Assembly: GCA_039519185.1 (NCBI GenBank)
Contig: CM076849.1
Coordinates: 118,562,587 to 118,626,586, forward strand
Source of the DNA: Astragalus membranaceus
Lineage: Eukaryota > Streptophyta > Magnoliopsida > Fabales > Fabaceae
Reading direction: 5' to 3'
Length of the DNA: 64,000 bases
Below are positions 22,915 to 32,678 of the stretch, piece by piece (within the stretch, counting starts at the first letter, position 1; each line of letters opens with the position of its first letter). The translations under genes and the position numbers were made by a program. Below the pieces are notes generated by a model that searched no databases, was not told the DNA's origin, and worked only from the letters and a program-made list of their open reading frames with translations.

Positions 22915-23360
22915 TTTGGATACATACAACTAAGCTAGTTTTGGTTCATATTGAAGTTTAGCTAGTTTTGGGAACATTTGAATTGGATAATAACTTGTTA
23001 GGTAGTTTGTTTTGGTTCAAGTGTAGAAATGGAATGAATTGGGAAACTTAAGCATTTGTTAGCTAGTTTTGGTTCATATTGTAAGTTTAGCTAGTTTTGG
23101 TTCATATTGTAAGTTTAGCTAGTTTTTGGTACATATGAATTGGATAAAAACTTGTTAGCTAGTTTGTTTTGGTTCAAGTGTAGAAATGGAATGAATTGGG
23201 AAACTAATTAAGCACTTGTTAGCTAGTTTTGGTTCATATTGTAAGTTTAGCTAGTTTTGGGTACATATGAATTGGATAATAACTTGTTAGCTTAGCTAGT
23301 TTGTTTTGGTTCAAGTGTAGAAATGGAATGAATTGGGAAACTTAAGCACTTGTTTTGATT
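22915..23360. repeat. Minisatellite 3' of the Ulp1-like gene
   Basis: Phrases TTAGCTAGTTTTGGTTCATA, ACATATGAATTGGATAA and GTGTAGAAATGGAATGAATT recur three to four times with a period near 170 bp and internal shorter repeats. No gene seen. Confidence 0.8.
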
Positions 23361-23621
23361 CTGGTGTATTTGGATATAATTTGATTTGCTGAGAAATAGA
23401 ATTGAAAGGAATTGGGAATGTAAAAACAAGTTAGTTATATGCTGGTTTACTTCTGAAAAATAGCTGGTTTTGATTTTGCTCATAATGTTTGTTATGAGTA
23501 TATGCTGGTTATATGCTGGTTTACGTATAGCTAAGTTAGTTATGAGTATATATATATATGTCCAGGAAAATTGCAATTGTAAAAAGGAAAATAACAAAAA
23601 CAGAAAAAAAAAAAAATTACA

Positions 23622-24006
23622 CAATGGGCAGCGCTTTTAGGAGAAAGCGCTGCTCATTGCCTTAGCGCTATTACGAATAGGCAGCGCTTTTAGGAGAAAG
23701 CGCTGCCAATTCGTAAAAGCGCTAAGGCAATGAGCAGCGCTTTCTCCTAAAAAGCGCTGCCCATTCGAAAATGCGCTAAGGCAATGAGCAGCGCTTTCTC
23801 CTAGAAAGCGCTGCCCATTTGAAAATGCGCTAAGGCAATGAGCAGCGCTTTTTCCTAAAAGCGCTGCCCATTGCTATAAATGGGCAGCGCTTTTAAAAGC
23901 GCTGCCCATTATTAGAGTGGAATCAGCAGCGCAAATATTAGCAGCGCTCAAAAGCGCTGCCCATTGATAAAAAAAAGCGCTGCCCATTAAAAAATCTGTA
24001 GTAGTG
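23622..24006. repeat. Right subterminal repeats and terminus of the CACTA element
   Basis: At least eight GCAGCGCTTT...AAAGCGCTGCCCATT hairpin units, several spaced about 60 bp with GCGCTAAGGCAATGAG between them. The block ends at TGTAGTAGTG (23997-24006). ACA (24007-24009) would be one copy of the 3-bp target duplication. Confidence 0.9.
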
Positions 24007-24258
24007 ACATGCAGAGAATACTTGATTTATACGAAAAAAAAGGTTTAATTTATTACTCGGGTAGTTTATATATTGTTAACCATATTTTTAAAATTCTCAT
24101 GGCTATCATTTCGTACACTAATTTTAAGTCGTAAAACTATTAGATATTCTATTAGTGAATTACATGATTATTTCACTAATGCATAAATCTAAAAATATAA
24201 AAAAATGTTAAATCAAATATGTTTACAATTTTTAAAATTTTCACAAAAAGAATTGTAT

Positions 24259-24287
24259 ATCCGTGCATCACACGGGTCATACACTAG
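24259..24287 (+). mobile_element. Candidate Helitron 3' terminus
   Basis: A short hairpin (ATCCGTG with CACGGGT, loop CATCA) is followed within about 10 bases by CTAG and then T, the arrangement expected at a Helitron 3' end. No 5' end or coding sequence was identified. Confidence 0.4.
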
Positions 24288-24952
24288 TGCGTATATTTAG
24301 AGGAGGATTGTGAATCAAGTTTAATTCTATTTGCGAAAAATTCCCTTAATTGATAATCAAATTAATTTAGTTAGCAAATTAAAATCAATATGTAATCGAA
24401 TCGCTGATTACATTTAACTAATTAATCAATGTAGCAATTTTAAATTTCTAACTTTGGTGTTTAATACTACCAAATCGCTGATTACTTTGCTGTATTTTAA
24501 AAAAAAAAGACTAAGAAAGCAATCTAATCAATAATGGTGTTTAATACTACCAAATCGCGTGGAGTAATGGATGGGATGCATGTTGTGAATCAGCTCCAAC
24601 TCTGTATGAGGATTGTAATAATTAGATGGTCAGGTATATGTGATGTAGTCCCGTAAATTAGGCATATTTGGAGGAGGATTGTGAATCAAGTTTATTTCAA
24701 ATTGAAAAAAAATTCCCTTAATTGATAATCAAATTAATTTAGTTAGGAAATTAAAATCAATATGTAATCAAATCGCTGATTACATTTAACTAATTAATCA
24801 ATATAGCAATTTTAAATTTCTACCTTTTGTTTGTAAAATTAATGCTTATTTGATTTAGAATCTTTTTTTTTATCAAATTTGATTTAGAATCATAGACAGA
24901 GCAAAATTGTAGGATCTTTATGAAATGATAGGTCAAACGTGATGAATCTTCC
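24288..24952. repeat. AT-rich upstream region with a 170-bp direct duplication
   Basis: AGGAGGATTGTGAATCAAG.. to ..CAATTTTAAATTTCTA is present at about 24301-24452 and again at about 24671-24822, with about 90% agreement. Both copies lie upstream of the MADS gene. A smaller repeat, GGTGTTTAATACTACCAAATC, occurs at 24459 and 24536. No ORF of note. Confidence 0.8.
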
Positions 24953-24954
24953 AT

Positions 24955-24962
24955 TATAAATA
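24955..24962 (+). promoter_or_regulatory. TATA box of the MADS gene
   Basis: TATAAATA lies 64 bp upstream of the ATG at 25026, a spacing that allows a short 5' UTR. Confidence 0.6.
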
Positions 24963-25025
24963 ACCATTTTTAGTTTTCAAATACAACATTGCATTCCTTT
25001 CACAATCACAAATATATTTCACCAT

Positions 25026-25550
25026 ATGGAAAACTTTAAGCAAAAGAAAAAAACCTCAGGGCGGAAGAAGATTGAGATCAAGGAGATTGAGGAGGAGACA
25101 AACAAGCAAGTGACATTCTCAAAAAGAAGAGTAGGTCTTTTCAGAAAAGCAAGTGAACTATGTATTTTATGCGATGTTCAAGCAACAATCATTGTGTTTT
25201 CTCCAGCTAATAAATTATACTGTTTTGGTCATCCAAAAACTGAGACCATTATCAACAACTATATCAAAGGAACAACGGAGTTTGAGGCTGGAGATTCATC
25301 TAACAACAACTCAGTTATATGTGAAAAGTACAATAGGCAATATAAAGAGGCAATGGAAAAGTTAGAGATGGAAAAGAAGTTGTTAACTGATGTCGAAAGT
25401 TTTCCTGACGTTTTGAGAGGAGATTGGTGGAATGATCCTATTGATGAGATGAACAGTGATCAACTTCAACATTTTATGGTTTCTCTTTATGAGTTGAGGA
25501 GGAAAGTTGCTGAAAGGGCTGATGAACTTGCCATGATGAACTTGCCATGA
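25026..25550 (+). CDS. Type I (M-alpha) MADS-box protein, AGL62-like
   Basis: 174 codons without introns, which is usual for type I MADS genes. Residues about 10-68 form the MADS DNA-binding domain (GRKKIEIKEIEEETNKQVTF, SKRRVGLFRKASELCILCD, ATIIVFSPANKLYCFGHP). The C-terminal half has a helical segment (YNRQYKEAMEKLEMEKK) and the WW.DPIDEMNSDQLQHF motif typical of AGL62/AGL61-like proteins. M-alpha proteins usually act as nuclear dimers in female gametophyte and endosperm development; that role is inferred by family. The 3' end shows a short tandem duplication (GATGAACTTGCCAT twice) immediately before the stop, which may have changed the C-terminus. All surrounding sequence is repeat-derived. 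This is the only host-type gene found. Confidence 0.9.
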   Translation: MENFKQKKKTSGRKKIEIKEIEEETNKQVTFSKRRVGLFRKASELCILCDVQATIIVFSPANKLYCFGHPKTETIINNYIKGTTEFEAGDSSNNNSVICEKYNRQYKEAMEKLEMEKKLLTDVESFPDVLRGDWWNDPIDEMNSDQLQHFMVSLYELRRKVAERADELAMMNLP

Positions 25551-26805
25551 TGCTTGCAGTTTTTTAGAATCAATGTTTGGTATTTTATCATTTCAATAGT
25601 TTCTCTATTTCTGTTGTTTTCTTTTTTGACCAAAGAGGTTCTCTATTTTATGTTATTTTGGATCTTTTTAATTACATTTGAGTAATGTTATCTATCATTT
25701 ATCATCGTCATACATTTTTTTATATAATTGCTACCAAGGATTAAGTATGACGTCTATATTAGAAATTGAACCCATATAATTTATATTCCATTGATTTATA
25801 AGTTAATTCTGATTTGCGTTTCTCGAAAGATAGAGTGTGGGAAAATAGGTCTTGTAGTCTATTTGCATATGCATTTGTATTCCACCGAAAAAGCTTTAGG
25901 GTTTATTAATTTGGTTTTTAAAATTTGTTTTTTGTTTTATAAATATTAACCAAGAATAAATTTGTTCTTTTTAAATTTTAAAAAACTAAAAACTTTTTTA
26001 ACTATAAAAAGAGAAATAAAACAGATTCATAGTATTTTACTTTTAGTCGCCAAATTTATTCTAAAACCTTTGTCAATTTGCCCTATAAACTTGTTATTAT
26101 TTCAAAACATTCATTTGAAATTTATTGGGTTTAGCATTGTTCTAAAAGACTAGGTTAAAACTTTGGCATCATCTGTAGCAGCAAACAACTACATTTGGAT
26201 TAGGTTAAAGATTAGGTTTTCTAGTCTATTTGCATGTGCATTTGGATTCCAGGTTGTTTTAAACAAATTGTACGTATGAGATCTAAAATGAAAAACTTTT
26301 AGGGTTGATTTGTTTTTTTTATCAGAATGTTTTAGGGTTGATTGATTTGGTTTTTAAAACTTATTTTTTGTTTTATAAATATTAACCAAGAATAAATTTG
26401 TTCTTTTTTAATTTTAAAAAACTAAGAACTCTTTTAACTAAAAAGAGAAATAAAACAGACTCATAGTATTTTACTTTTAGTCGCCAAATTTTTGTGCTAA
26501 TTACATGTCAATGGGTTGGTACGATTTTAATTGATTTTGCGGTACAAAATTACAGTACAAATATTGGCAATTGAAGAAAAGCAGGGTTATTCTGGAGCAA
26601 AATGAGAACTGTAATTTGCACGTTTGTAAACATTTTTCATAACAGTAACGTTTAAAAGGAGCTGAGGGGCGTGGGAATGGAAAATGGGGGTTGTGCGCAG
26701 CATTTTCATTAAAAATCCAGTATGAGATGGGCTACAGTACTCGTTTTTATTGTAGTTTTAACTCATACAAACTCATTTCTACACTTATGAAAATATATAA
26801 TTATT
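25551..26805. repeat. AT-rich intergenic DNA with a 300-bp duplication
   Basis: TCTATTTGCATATGCATTTG.. through TTATAAATATTAACCAAGA to CATAGTATTTTACTTTTAG occurs at about 25857-26047 and again at about 26223-26479. The second copy carries an extra insertion of about 70 bp. No gene seen. Confidence 0.8.
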
Positions 26806-26807
26806 TC

Positions 26808-26808
<1 letters not shown>

Positions 26809-26870
<62 letters not shown>

Positions 26871-26871
26871 G
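26809..26871. repeat. (ATA)n microsatellite
   Basis: About 20 uninterrupted ATA/TAA triplets. Confidence 0.95.
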
Positions 26872-26984
26872 TAAATCATTGCTACATTTAGTAATAATAA
26901 AATACCGTTAAAATAAGATGATTACTAAAATATGTACTCACAAAATATCACAAAATTACTAATTTTTGCACCTTAATAAAAGTT

Positions 26985-27545
26985 GGGGTGTTATAAGGGT
27001 CTCCCGAATCGTCCATGGCTCGATGGCGGGCTCCCTAAAACGTGACAGCACAGGTACCACCAATATCTCTTCTGATAATCATTGAAAAGCACTTAGGGGA
27101 ACCCTCGCGCCCTCGAGGGCTTGGGGGTTGGCACACAACACCCTTAGTTGCTCTGAAGTGCGCGCTCGTGAGCTTCCATGACCTGGGTATCGAGGAGTTG
27201 CGTCTGGTTTCTATGTTCTTGCTCCTCGTTCTGCTTATCCAATACCCAGATAACCTCTTGCATCCGGCGCATCTCAGTTCCTTGGTCTTCTATGTCGTTG
27301 TTAGTTGTGTGAATTGAACGTTGTGTTCCCACACCATGGCTCACGCAGAATCAGGCAACTCTTAAGGTTGTGAAATCATCGGGCACCATCTAAAGTGACA
27401 ACATTGTCTAAGGCACACTCCTAGGATGTAGGAAAAATCATCCTTAATACAACAATATAATGTCCTATTTATAATATTCTAGTGTCTCTATGGTGTTCCC
27501 ACTACATAGTAGCAATGCCCCTTCTCTGCCACTAGAGTAGTGTAA
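26985..27545 (-). mobile_element. Fragment of an LTR retrotransposon (leader and gag start)
   Basis: GC-richer than its surroundings. The minus frame 27344-27144 reads EMRRMQEVIWVLDKQNEEQE, the coiled-coil style of plant gag N-termini, and is followed by unrelated sequence. It has no LTR pair and no RT. Assignment rests on composition and style only. Confidence 0.4.
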
Positions 27546-28760
27546 TGCCCAATCTAATCTAATTTAATACTAATATAATAAAACAATATGCTAGCAAATT
27601 GACATTTTTAGATAGGCTTAATTAATTATATGTTTGGCCCCTGCAAATATGGCCATAATTCATTTAGGCCTCTGTAAAATTATTTTTTTTAAAATGGCCC
27701 TTAAGAATATTAAGCGTTTACAGTTAAGCCACTCTGTTAACTTTCCATCTAAAAAAACTGACGTGCCTAACGAAGATGACATCAGCATGACATCATGAGA
27801 TTAACAGAGAAAAATTAATAGAGAAAGATTATCGTTTTTGAATTGTGTCAATCTTTCTCTGTAAATTATTCCCTTTTTTTTGGAATAGTCTGAAGCGGAA
27901 CTGAATTGTTTCAATCTTTCTGTGTTAATCTTTCTCTATTAATCATTGATGATGTCATGCTAATGTCATCTCCGTTAGCCACATCGGTTTTTTTGGATAG
28001 AAAGTTAACAGATGGGTTTAACTGTAAACGCTTATTTTTTGCAATGGCCATTTTAAAAAAAAAATTACAGGGGCCTAAGTCGATTATGGTCGTATTTGGA
28101 GGGGCCAAACATATATTTAAGCCTTTTAGATATTCCCCTAGCGCACCACGTGTCCATTTTTTGGGCATTTTAGATATTTTGCCACGAAAAAACAAAAAAT
28201 CTCAACTTTTTACAACATTTTACTTTTTTTTCTTACAAACTTTTCCATTATCTCTCTCCTTTATCATTTTTTATTTATTTTATTCTTTTCTCTCTCTCAT
28301 AATATCCCCTCTCTCCTTTCTTTCTCTTTTTCTTCTTCCATCTATATTTATTTCACTTCAAACATATCTATCTAATATTATTCTAATCTAATATCTTATC
28401 TAATCTAATCTAATCTAATCTAATTTAATCTAATACTAATCTAATACTAATATAATAAAACAATATGCTAGCAAATTGACATTTTTAGACATTCTCCTTG
28501 TGCACCATGCACCCATTTTTTTGGCATTTTAGATATTTTGCCACTAATCTAGTCTAATCTAATATACTAATTTCTTTCATAATATCCTCTCTCTCATTTC
28601 TTTCTATTTTTCTTCTTCCATCTATATTTATTCTCATTTCATTCTATTTTATTCCATTATCTATCTAATACTAATCTAATCCAATCTAATCTAATCTCTA
28701 ATACTAATCTAATACTATAGTATAATCAATTCATATGCTAGCAAATTATTACAAATACAG
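27546..28760. repeat. Three degenerate copies of a TAATC-rich unit
   Basis: A unit with (TAATC)n, AATATGCTAGCAAATTGACA, TTTTTAGA, GGCATTTTAGATATTTTGCC and a CTCTCTC/TTTCTTCTTCCATC tract appears at 27546-28395 (interrupted by a MITE), 28396-28670 and partly at 28671-28760. No gene. Confidence 0.85.
27615..28123. mobile_element. Mutator-type MITE, 509 bp
   Basis: Long terminal inverted repeats start GGCTTAATTAATTATATG and end in the inverse, ..AAACATATATTTAAGCC. Pairing extends over about 130 bp (TTTGGCCCCTGCAAATA against TATTTGGAGGGGCCAAA). A perfect 9-bp duplication TTTTAGATA flanks it (27606-27614, 28124-28132). The neighbouring repeat copy at about 28470-28495 shows the empty site. The 9-bp duplication points to Mutator superfamily mobilisation. 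It has no coding capacity. Confidence 0.88.
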
Positions 28761-28764
28761 CATC

Positions 28765-28800
28765 ACCTGTGCGTATGCACGGGTAAAATACTTGTACTAG
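28765..28800 (+). mobile_element. Candidate Helitron-like 3' end
   Basis: ACCTGTGC pairs with GCACGGGT around GTAT, followed 12 bases later by CTAG. The next base is C rather than the T expected for a Helitron insertion, so the call is weak. The hairpin closely resembles the one at 24259. Confidence 0.3.
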
Positions 28801-29210
28801 CTCTTAGTAGAGTCAATAGTCTAGAGTCTTCTAGTTAGATGTGACTGGGCTCGTGCGACCTCCGTAGCGCTAGGTCAGTACTTCAAGGGCTATTCAGATC
28901 ATCCTATTCGGTTCCTATGGGGTTCTCTTTGGTTCTTTAGCCTTCCAAGTCGGCAGTCCCGACACTTCCGGTACAAATACAAACATATCTAGAGATATAG
29001 GAGTGAACTTACCACATACAGTCTCGAATCATCCCCCCTTCTCGTTCCTATTTTACACTCTAATAGGAAGTTGAAAGTTTGAAGTATATTGCTCAGGTTG
29101 GTTAGCTAAAAGATATTGAAGAAGTTTGAAAAAGAAGGTCAAGAATTCGATTCCTAGAAACTAACATTTTCTTCTAACTAATTAACCACTCAAATTTCTC
29201 TATAAAAAAA
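28801..29210. other. Unassigned stretch
   Basis: Mixed-composition sequence with no ORF and no repeat structure that I can classify. It may be a decayed LTR fragment. Confidence 0.3.
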
Positions 29211-29243
29211 GTTGTAAGATGTTCATAACAACATAACTCTATC

Positions 29244-30095
29244 TTTTTTTTTAAGCAACAGGCAGGAGGCCCGAATTTATTAAAAAATAAAAACAATACA
29301 AATAGCACAAGGGGGGACTAGGCCAAAACCCTTGGAAATAAGGACAATAAAGAGAGTCTAACAAAGACCTCTAAACTAAACAACCTTAGACCACAATCGA
29401 GTCACCACACTACAGACCACCGGCGGCGGGACCCCAGCCATCATCGCGAAGTCGTGCCACCGGCCAACACCGAGACAGCACCTAGCTTGATCGAGGAAGT
29501 CGAGCCACCAACCACCACCGCGGTATTGCGCCCCCAGCCAACACCGAAATGGGGGGAGGCGAGACTGCGGGTCCAAATTTCGTGACGACAGCCACCAATG
29601 CCAAACCAGAAACAGTCAGCATCTACGAACCAACGCAACAGTCCCAAACCAGAAACAGTCAGCATCAATGCAATCCGAACAGCAACGCAACCGAACCCAA
29701 ACCAAAAACCCACGACCCGAACCCGAACGCAACCCAGAGCTTCAACCAGCTCCGGATCCGAACCAGACGGCCGCAGGGAGGAGGCTCAGGCGGTGGTGGG
29801 ACAGGAACAACCACCGCAGGGGGAGAGACCCACAGCACCCAATAGATCCGACTCCGAACAACAGATCCGAACCAGAGCGTAGCATCAACACCAGCCACAG
29901 CGTACGGAACCACCCAACCCACAACCTTCGCAGGGGCGACCACCACACGCGGAGCAAACGCCGGGGAGAACGCACCGAATCGTACAGCGACTGCAATCGG
30001 AACTGACTTCGAATCCACCTTCGCAGGGGCGACGACTGCCGTCTCCGGAAAAAGCCACTCGTCACGAAACCAATGGTGTTCAACGGTTGGCCGCC
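29244..30095 (-). mobile_element. Poly(A)-tailed retroposon, minus orientation
   Basis: On the minus strand the element starts at 30095 and ends in an A-rich tail (T run 29244-29252 on the plus strand). A 15-bp direct repeat CATAACAACATAACT flanks it (29224-29238 and 30096-30110). The body is GC-rich with a repeated TCGCCCCTGCGAAGGT and gives overlapping Arg/Pro/Trp-rich ORFs in many frames, none of which I recognise. The A-rich 3' end and long target duplication fit L1-dependent insertion of a non-autonomous or 5'-truncated retroposon. There is a 5-bp GATAG interruption between tail and duplication. Confidence 0.6.
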
Positions 30096-30584
30096 CATAA
30101 CAACATAACTTTGTAAGATGTTCATAACAACATAACTCTATATATAAATTATATCTTCCAGAAAAAAAAAATCATACATCTCCAATGTGAAAGCTAATAG
30201 ACAAACCAATAACTAGTGCTGTTTTTTTGTACGGAAGAAGTTGCTTTGACTCGTTTGGTCAATTTCATAGTACATTATCCTTTAGGGATTAGGAGTTAGG
30301 ACTACTACCCGGTCTCACTTCATTAGGAGGACCACTGATATGGTGAAGTGGTAACGGATATTTTCCCAATAATGCTTGCTTCCTTTTGCTTTTGTTCTGC
30401 CAAAAGAACAAGGAAATTGTTTAGCTAGATTGGTTTTTATAATTTCAGTAATAACTTTAATTTAATAACCCGGAAGTACAAAGATATTGCAGCACTATTA
30501 AAGTCACTATATATCAAGGGACAAGCTTTTGGGATAAACCCTCTATGTTTATTAGTTACAGTTTTAATCATTGAAAAGACATTA

Positions 30585-30830
30585 CTCCTCCCGTCTCAAT
30601 TTAACTGTCGTTTAAGGTTATGCGCGGATCTTAAGAAAATGATTAGATATGCTACTTTTTATGCCAAAAAATATGATAGGACTAAAATACCCCCCATATT
30701 ATTATGAGGAGAGAGAAATGGAAAAGAAAATAAGAATTAGGGTATTGTTGGAAAAAATAATAAATGTTGCATTCCTATTCTAAAGCGAAAAATAATTTGA
30801 GACAAAGAAAATAAATTGAGACTGATGGAG
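30585..30830. mobile_element. Stowaway-like MITE, 246 bp
   Basis: Termini CTCCTCCCGTCTCAATTTA and, inverted, CTCCATCAGTCTCAATTTA, with TA on both sides (30583-30584, 30831-30832). This is the classic Stowaway (Tc1/mariner) pattern. Confidence 0.85.
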
Positions 30831-30832
30831 TA

Positions 30833-32560
30833 TTTTGGAAGATAATTTCTTTAGCTTATTAGATTGTCAAAAAGGTAAATGATGTTTGAATATAGCCAAA
30901 ACAACATTAACCGCCATCGATGCTTGATTCTTGTGATGTGAAATTTCATATGAAAATTCTTGGGAATTTCAAATTCTAGGCAATTCAAATGCATCAATTG
31001 AAATCCATTCATTTTTAAAATTATTTATTTTGGATAAGATAATTAAAATTCTTCATTCTTCAAATTCCTTGTTTGGATAATGTGATCAAAATTCTTTACT
31101 TTTTTATATTTTTTTAAAATTCTTCACTTTACGCAAAGGTCGAATGCCATGCGAGTTCAGTGACCGACGAGACCTACCCACCGGATGTCGGGCCCGACAA
31201 TCTAAGAGTGGATTGGTTCCGACCCACCGAGTTAGAGGTGGCAAAGCAGGCTACCCGGCCCACATCGAGTAGTAAAACTTCAATATAATTTCGTTATAGT
31301 AAAAATTATCTGTGTGTGTGCGTGTCTCCCAGCAAATTTTTTTAAGATTTTCTGTCAAACAAATGAATTCGAAAGGGTTAAGATAAGAGGACTCGAATTA
31401 GATTCTGGGTTCACCAATTGACAGGTTTACACCACCGGCCCCAATTTGAGTGGGTTTGAAAAGGAAAGTGGTTTAAAACAGAGCTCAGTTGTGCAATCAA
31501 TCGAATCTGAAATTCTAGATTAGTCACTCAATTGAATTTGAAGTAAAAAGTTAGTACTAATCACTTGAACAAAACATGGGAATCAGGCCCTGAGAAGGCT
31601 GGACATCATGAATCCCTCAAGCACTTCCCACTAATGGTTTTCTTTGGTGTTAATAAAATAAGAACAAAGTTAAACAATTCGCGAAAATCAATCATGAGAA
31701 GGAAAGAACATCACAAATTCCTTAAGTGCAGTAATTATTGATGTAAAAACAAGGTGTGAAAATGAAAGAAAAAGACAAAAGTGAGACACCCGATTGTCAA
31801 AAGTAAAAATGCATTGAATTGAAAAAAATTTCAAAAATACAATAGATTGGCTCAAACATACATTGTTCACCACAATTGCCAGAGATCCCGTGTAATTGGA
31901 TGTGTTAGGCGTGATGGGTTACTGAATGTTATGTAATAGCCCCTAGTACTACGTACAAACAGATATTTATAGAGCGTAAAAACGAAAACTAACTTATTTT
32001 CAAGGTGGACACATGTCCGGTTCGAAAATAAATAAAAGCAGTAACTAACTAATGATGGGTGGTGATTGTCTCCACGTGTCTTTTGGCGTTTAGATGCTTT
32101 ACACTTATCTTCTTTCCGGAAACCTTTCTGAAGAAACTGCCACAACTGCTCTTCTTCTTTGCTCTCCTCGTGTAAGTTCAAATTCTGCCTTGGACTTTCC
32201 TCGTGCTGCTAGCTTTCTTTGAACTCTCTCTCCCTGCGAATTTCCTTGCCTTAAGCCAAACTTTCGAACCTTCCTTAGTCATTTGATGACGTGTCCCTAA
32301 GGATAATTTCGAATTCAAAATTTAGCTGTAATAGATGCCCCCCAAATGTTTGGTTTCGAGGGTAGAGAGAGGATAAACATTTTGATAGGTTCTATCATCA
32401 GTAACTCCATCAAATGTCTTTTGTTGCAGTAAATAATAGTTGTTACCAGTCGCTTCAATGGCGTGCATGACACTCCATATTTTTAGCGTCAGTTCCAAGA
32501 ATCGCGTTAACTAATCTTGACTGTTATTAATTCATCTCTAACAGCTCAAAACTCGTAACT
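30833..32560. other. Intergenic DNA without a supported gene
   Basis: Mostly AT-rich. A short GC-rich patch at about 31138-31262 looks like a foreign fragment. The minus ORF 32181-31867 has no recognisable domain and is not called. Confidence 0.5.
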
Positions 32561-32570
32561 TATAAATACC
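32561..32570 (+). promoter_or_regulatory. TATA box upstream of the plant-mobile-domain pseudogene
   Basis: TATAAATACC, 118 bp before the ATG at 32679, followed by a C/T-rich leader with TTTCTTCTTAATC. Confidence 0.5.
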
Positions 32571-32678
32571 TAATTCCTTAAATAATCAACACACTTTCTT
32601 CTTAATCTCCCTTTACGTTCAACTTATCAAAGATTCACTGCATTCAATCCCCTTCTCTTCCTTCCTTGCTCAAAATTA

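Larger units (their letters stand above)
5884..24006 (+). mobile_element. CACTA (En/Spm) DNA transposon, heavily nested; left terminus outside window
   Basis: The right end is explicit: subterminal GC-rich repeats run to TGTAGTAGTG at 23997-24006, the inverted form of a CACTACTACA terminus. The same subterminal motif, AGCGCTGCCCATT with AGCAGCGCTT, is found at 5884-5975, marking the left end of the same element. The true left terminus has been separated by the Tekay-like insertion. Genes carried: a truncated Tnp2 and a Ulp1-like protease gene. Later insertions: an Ogre-like element (6984-18188) and a solo LTR (19667-21282). Minus these insertions about 5.3 kb of CACTA sequence is present. The 3-bp target duplication cannot be checked because the left end is missing. 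Confidence 0.85.

Noticed and set aside
29441..30125. Several overlapping ORFs up to 127 codons on both strands
   Set aside because: GC-rich retroposon body with few stop codons in any frame; no recognisable motif and no single preferred frame.
31867..32181. 104-codon minus-strand ORF as a gene
   Set aside because: No known domain, ends in low-complexity flanks, and no promoter or splice context supports it.
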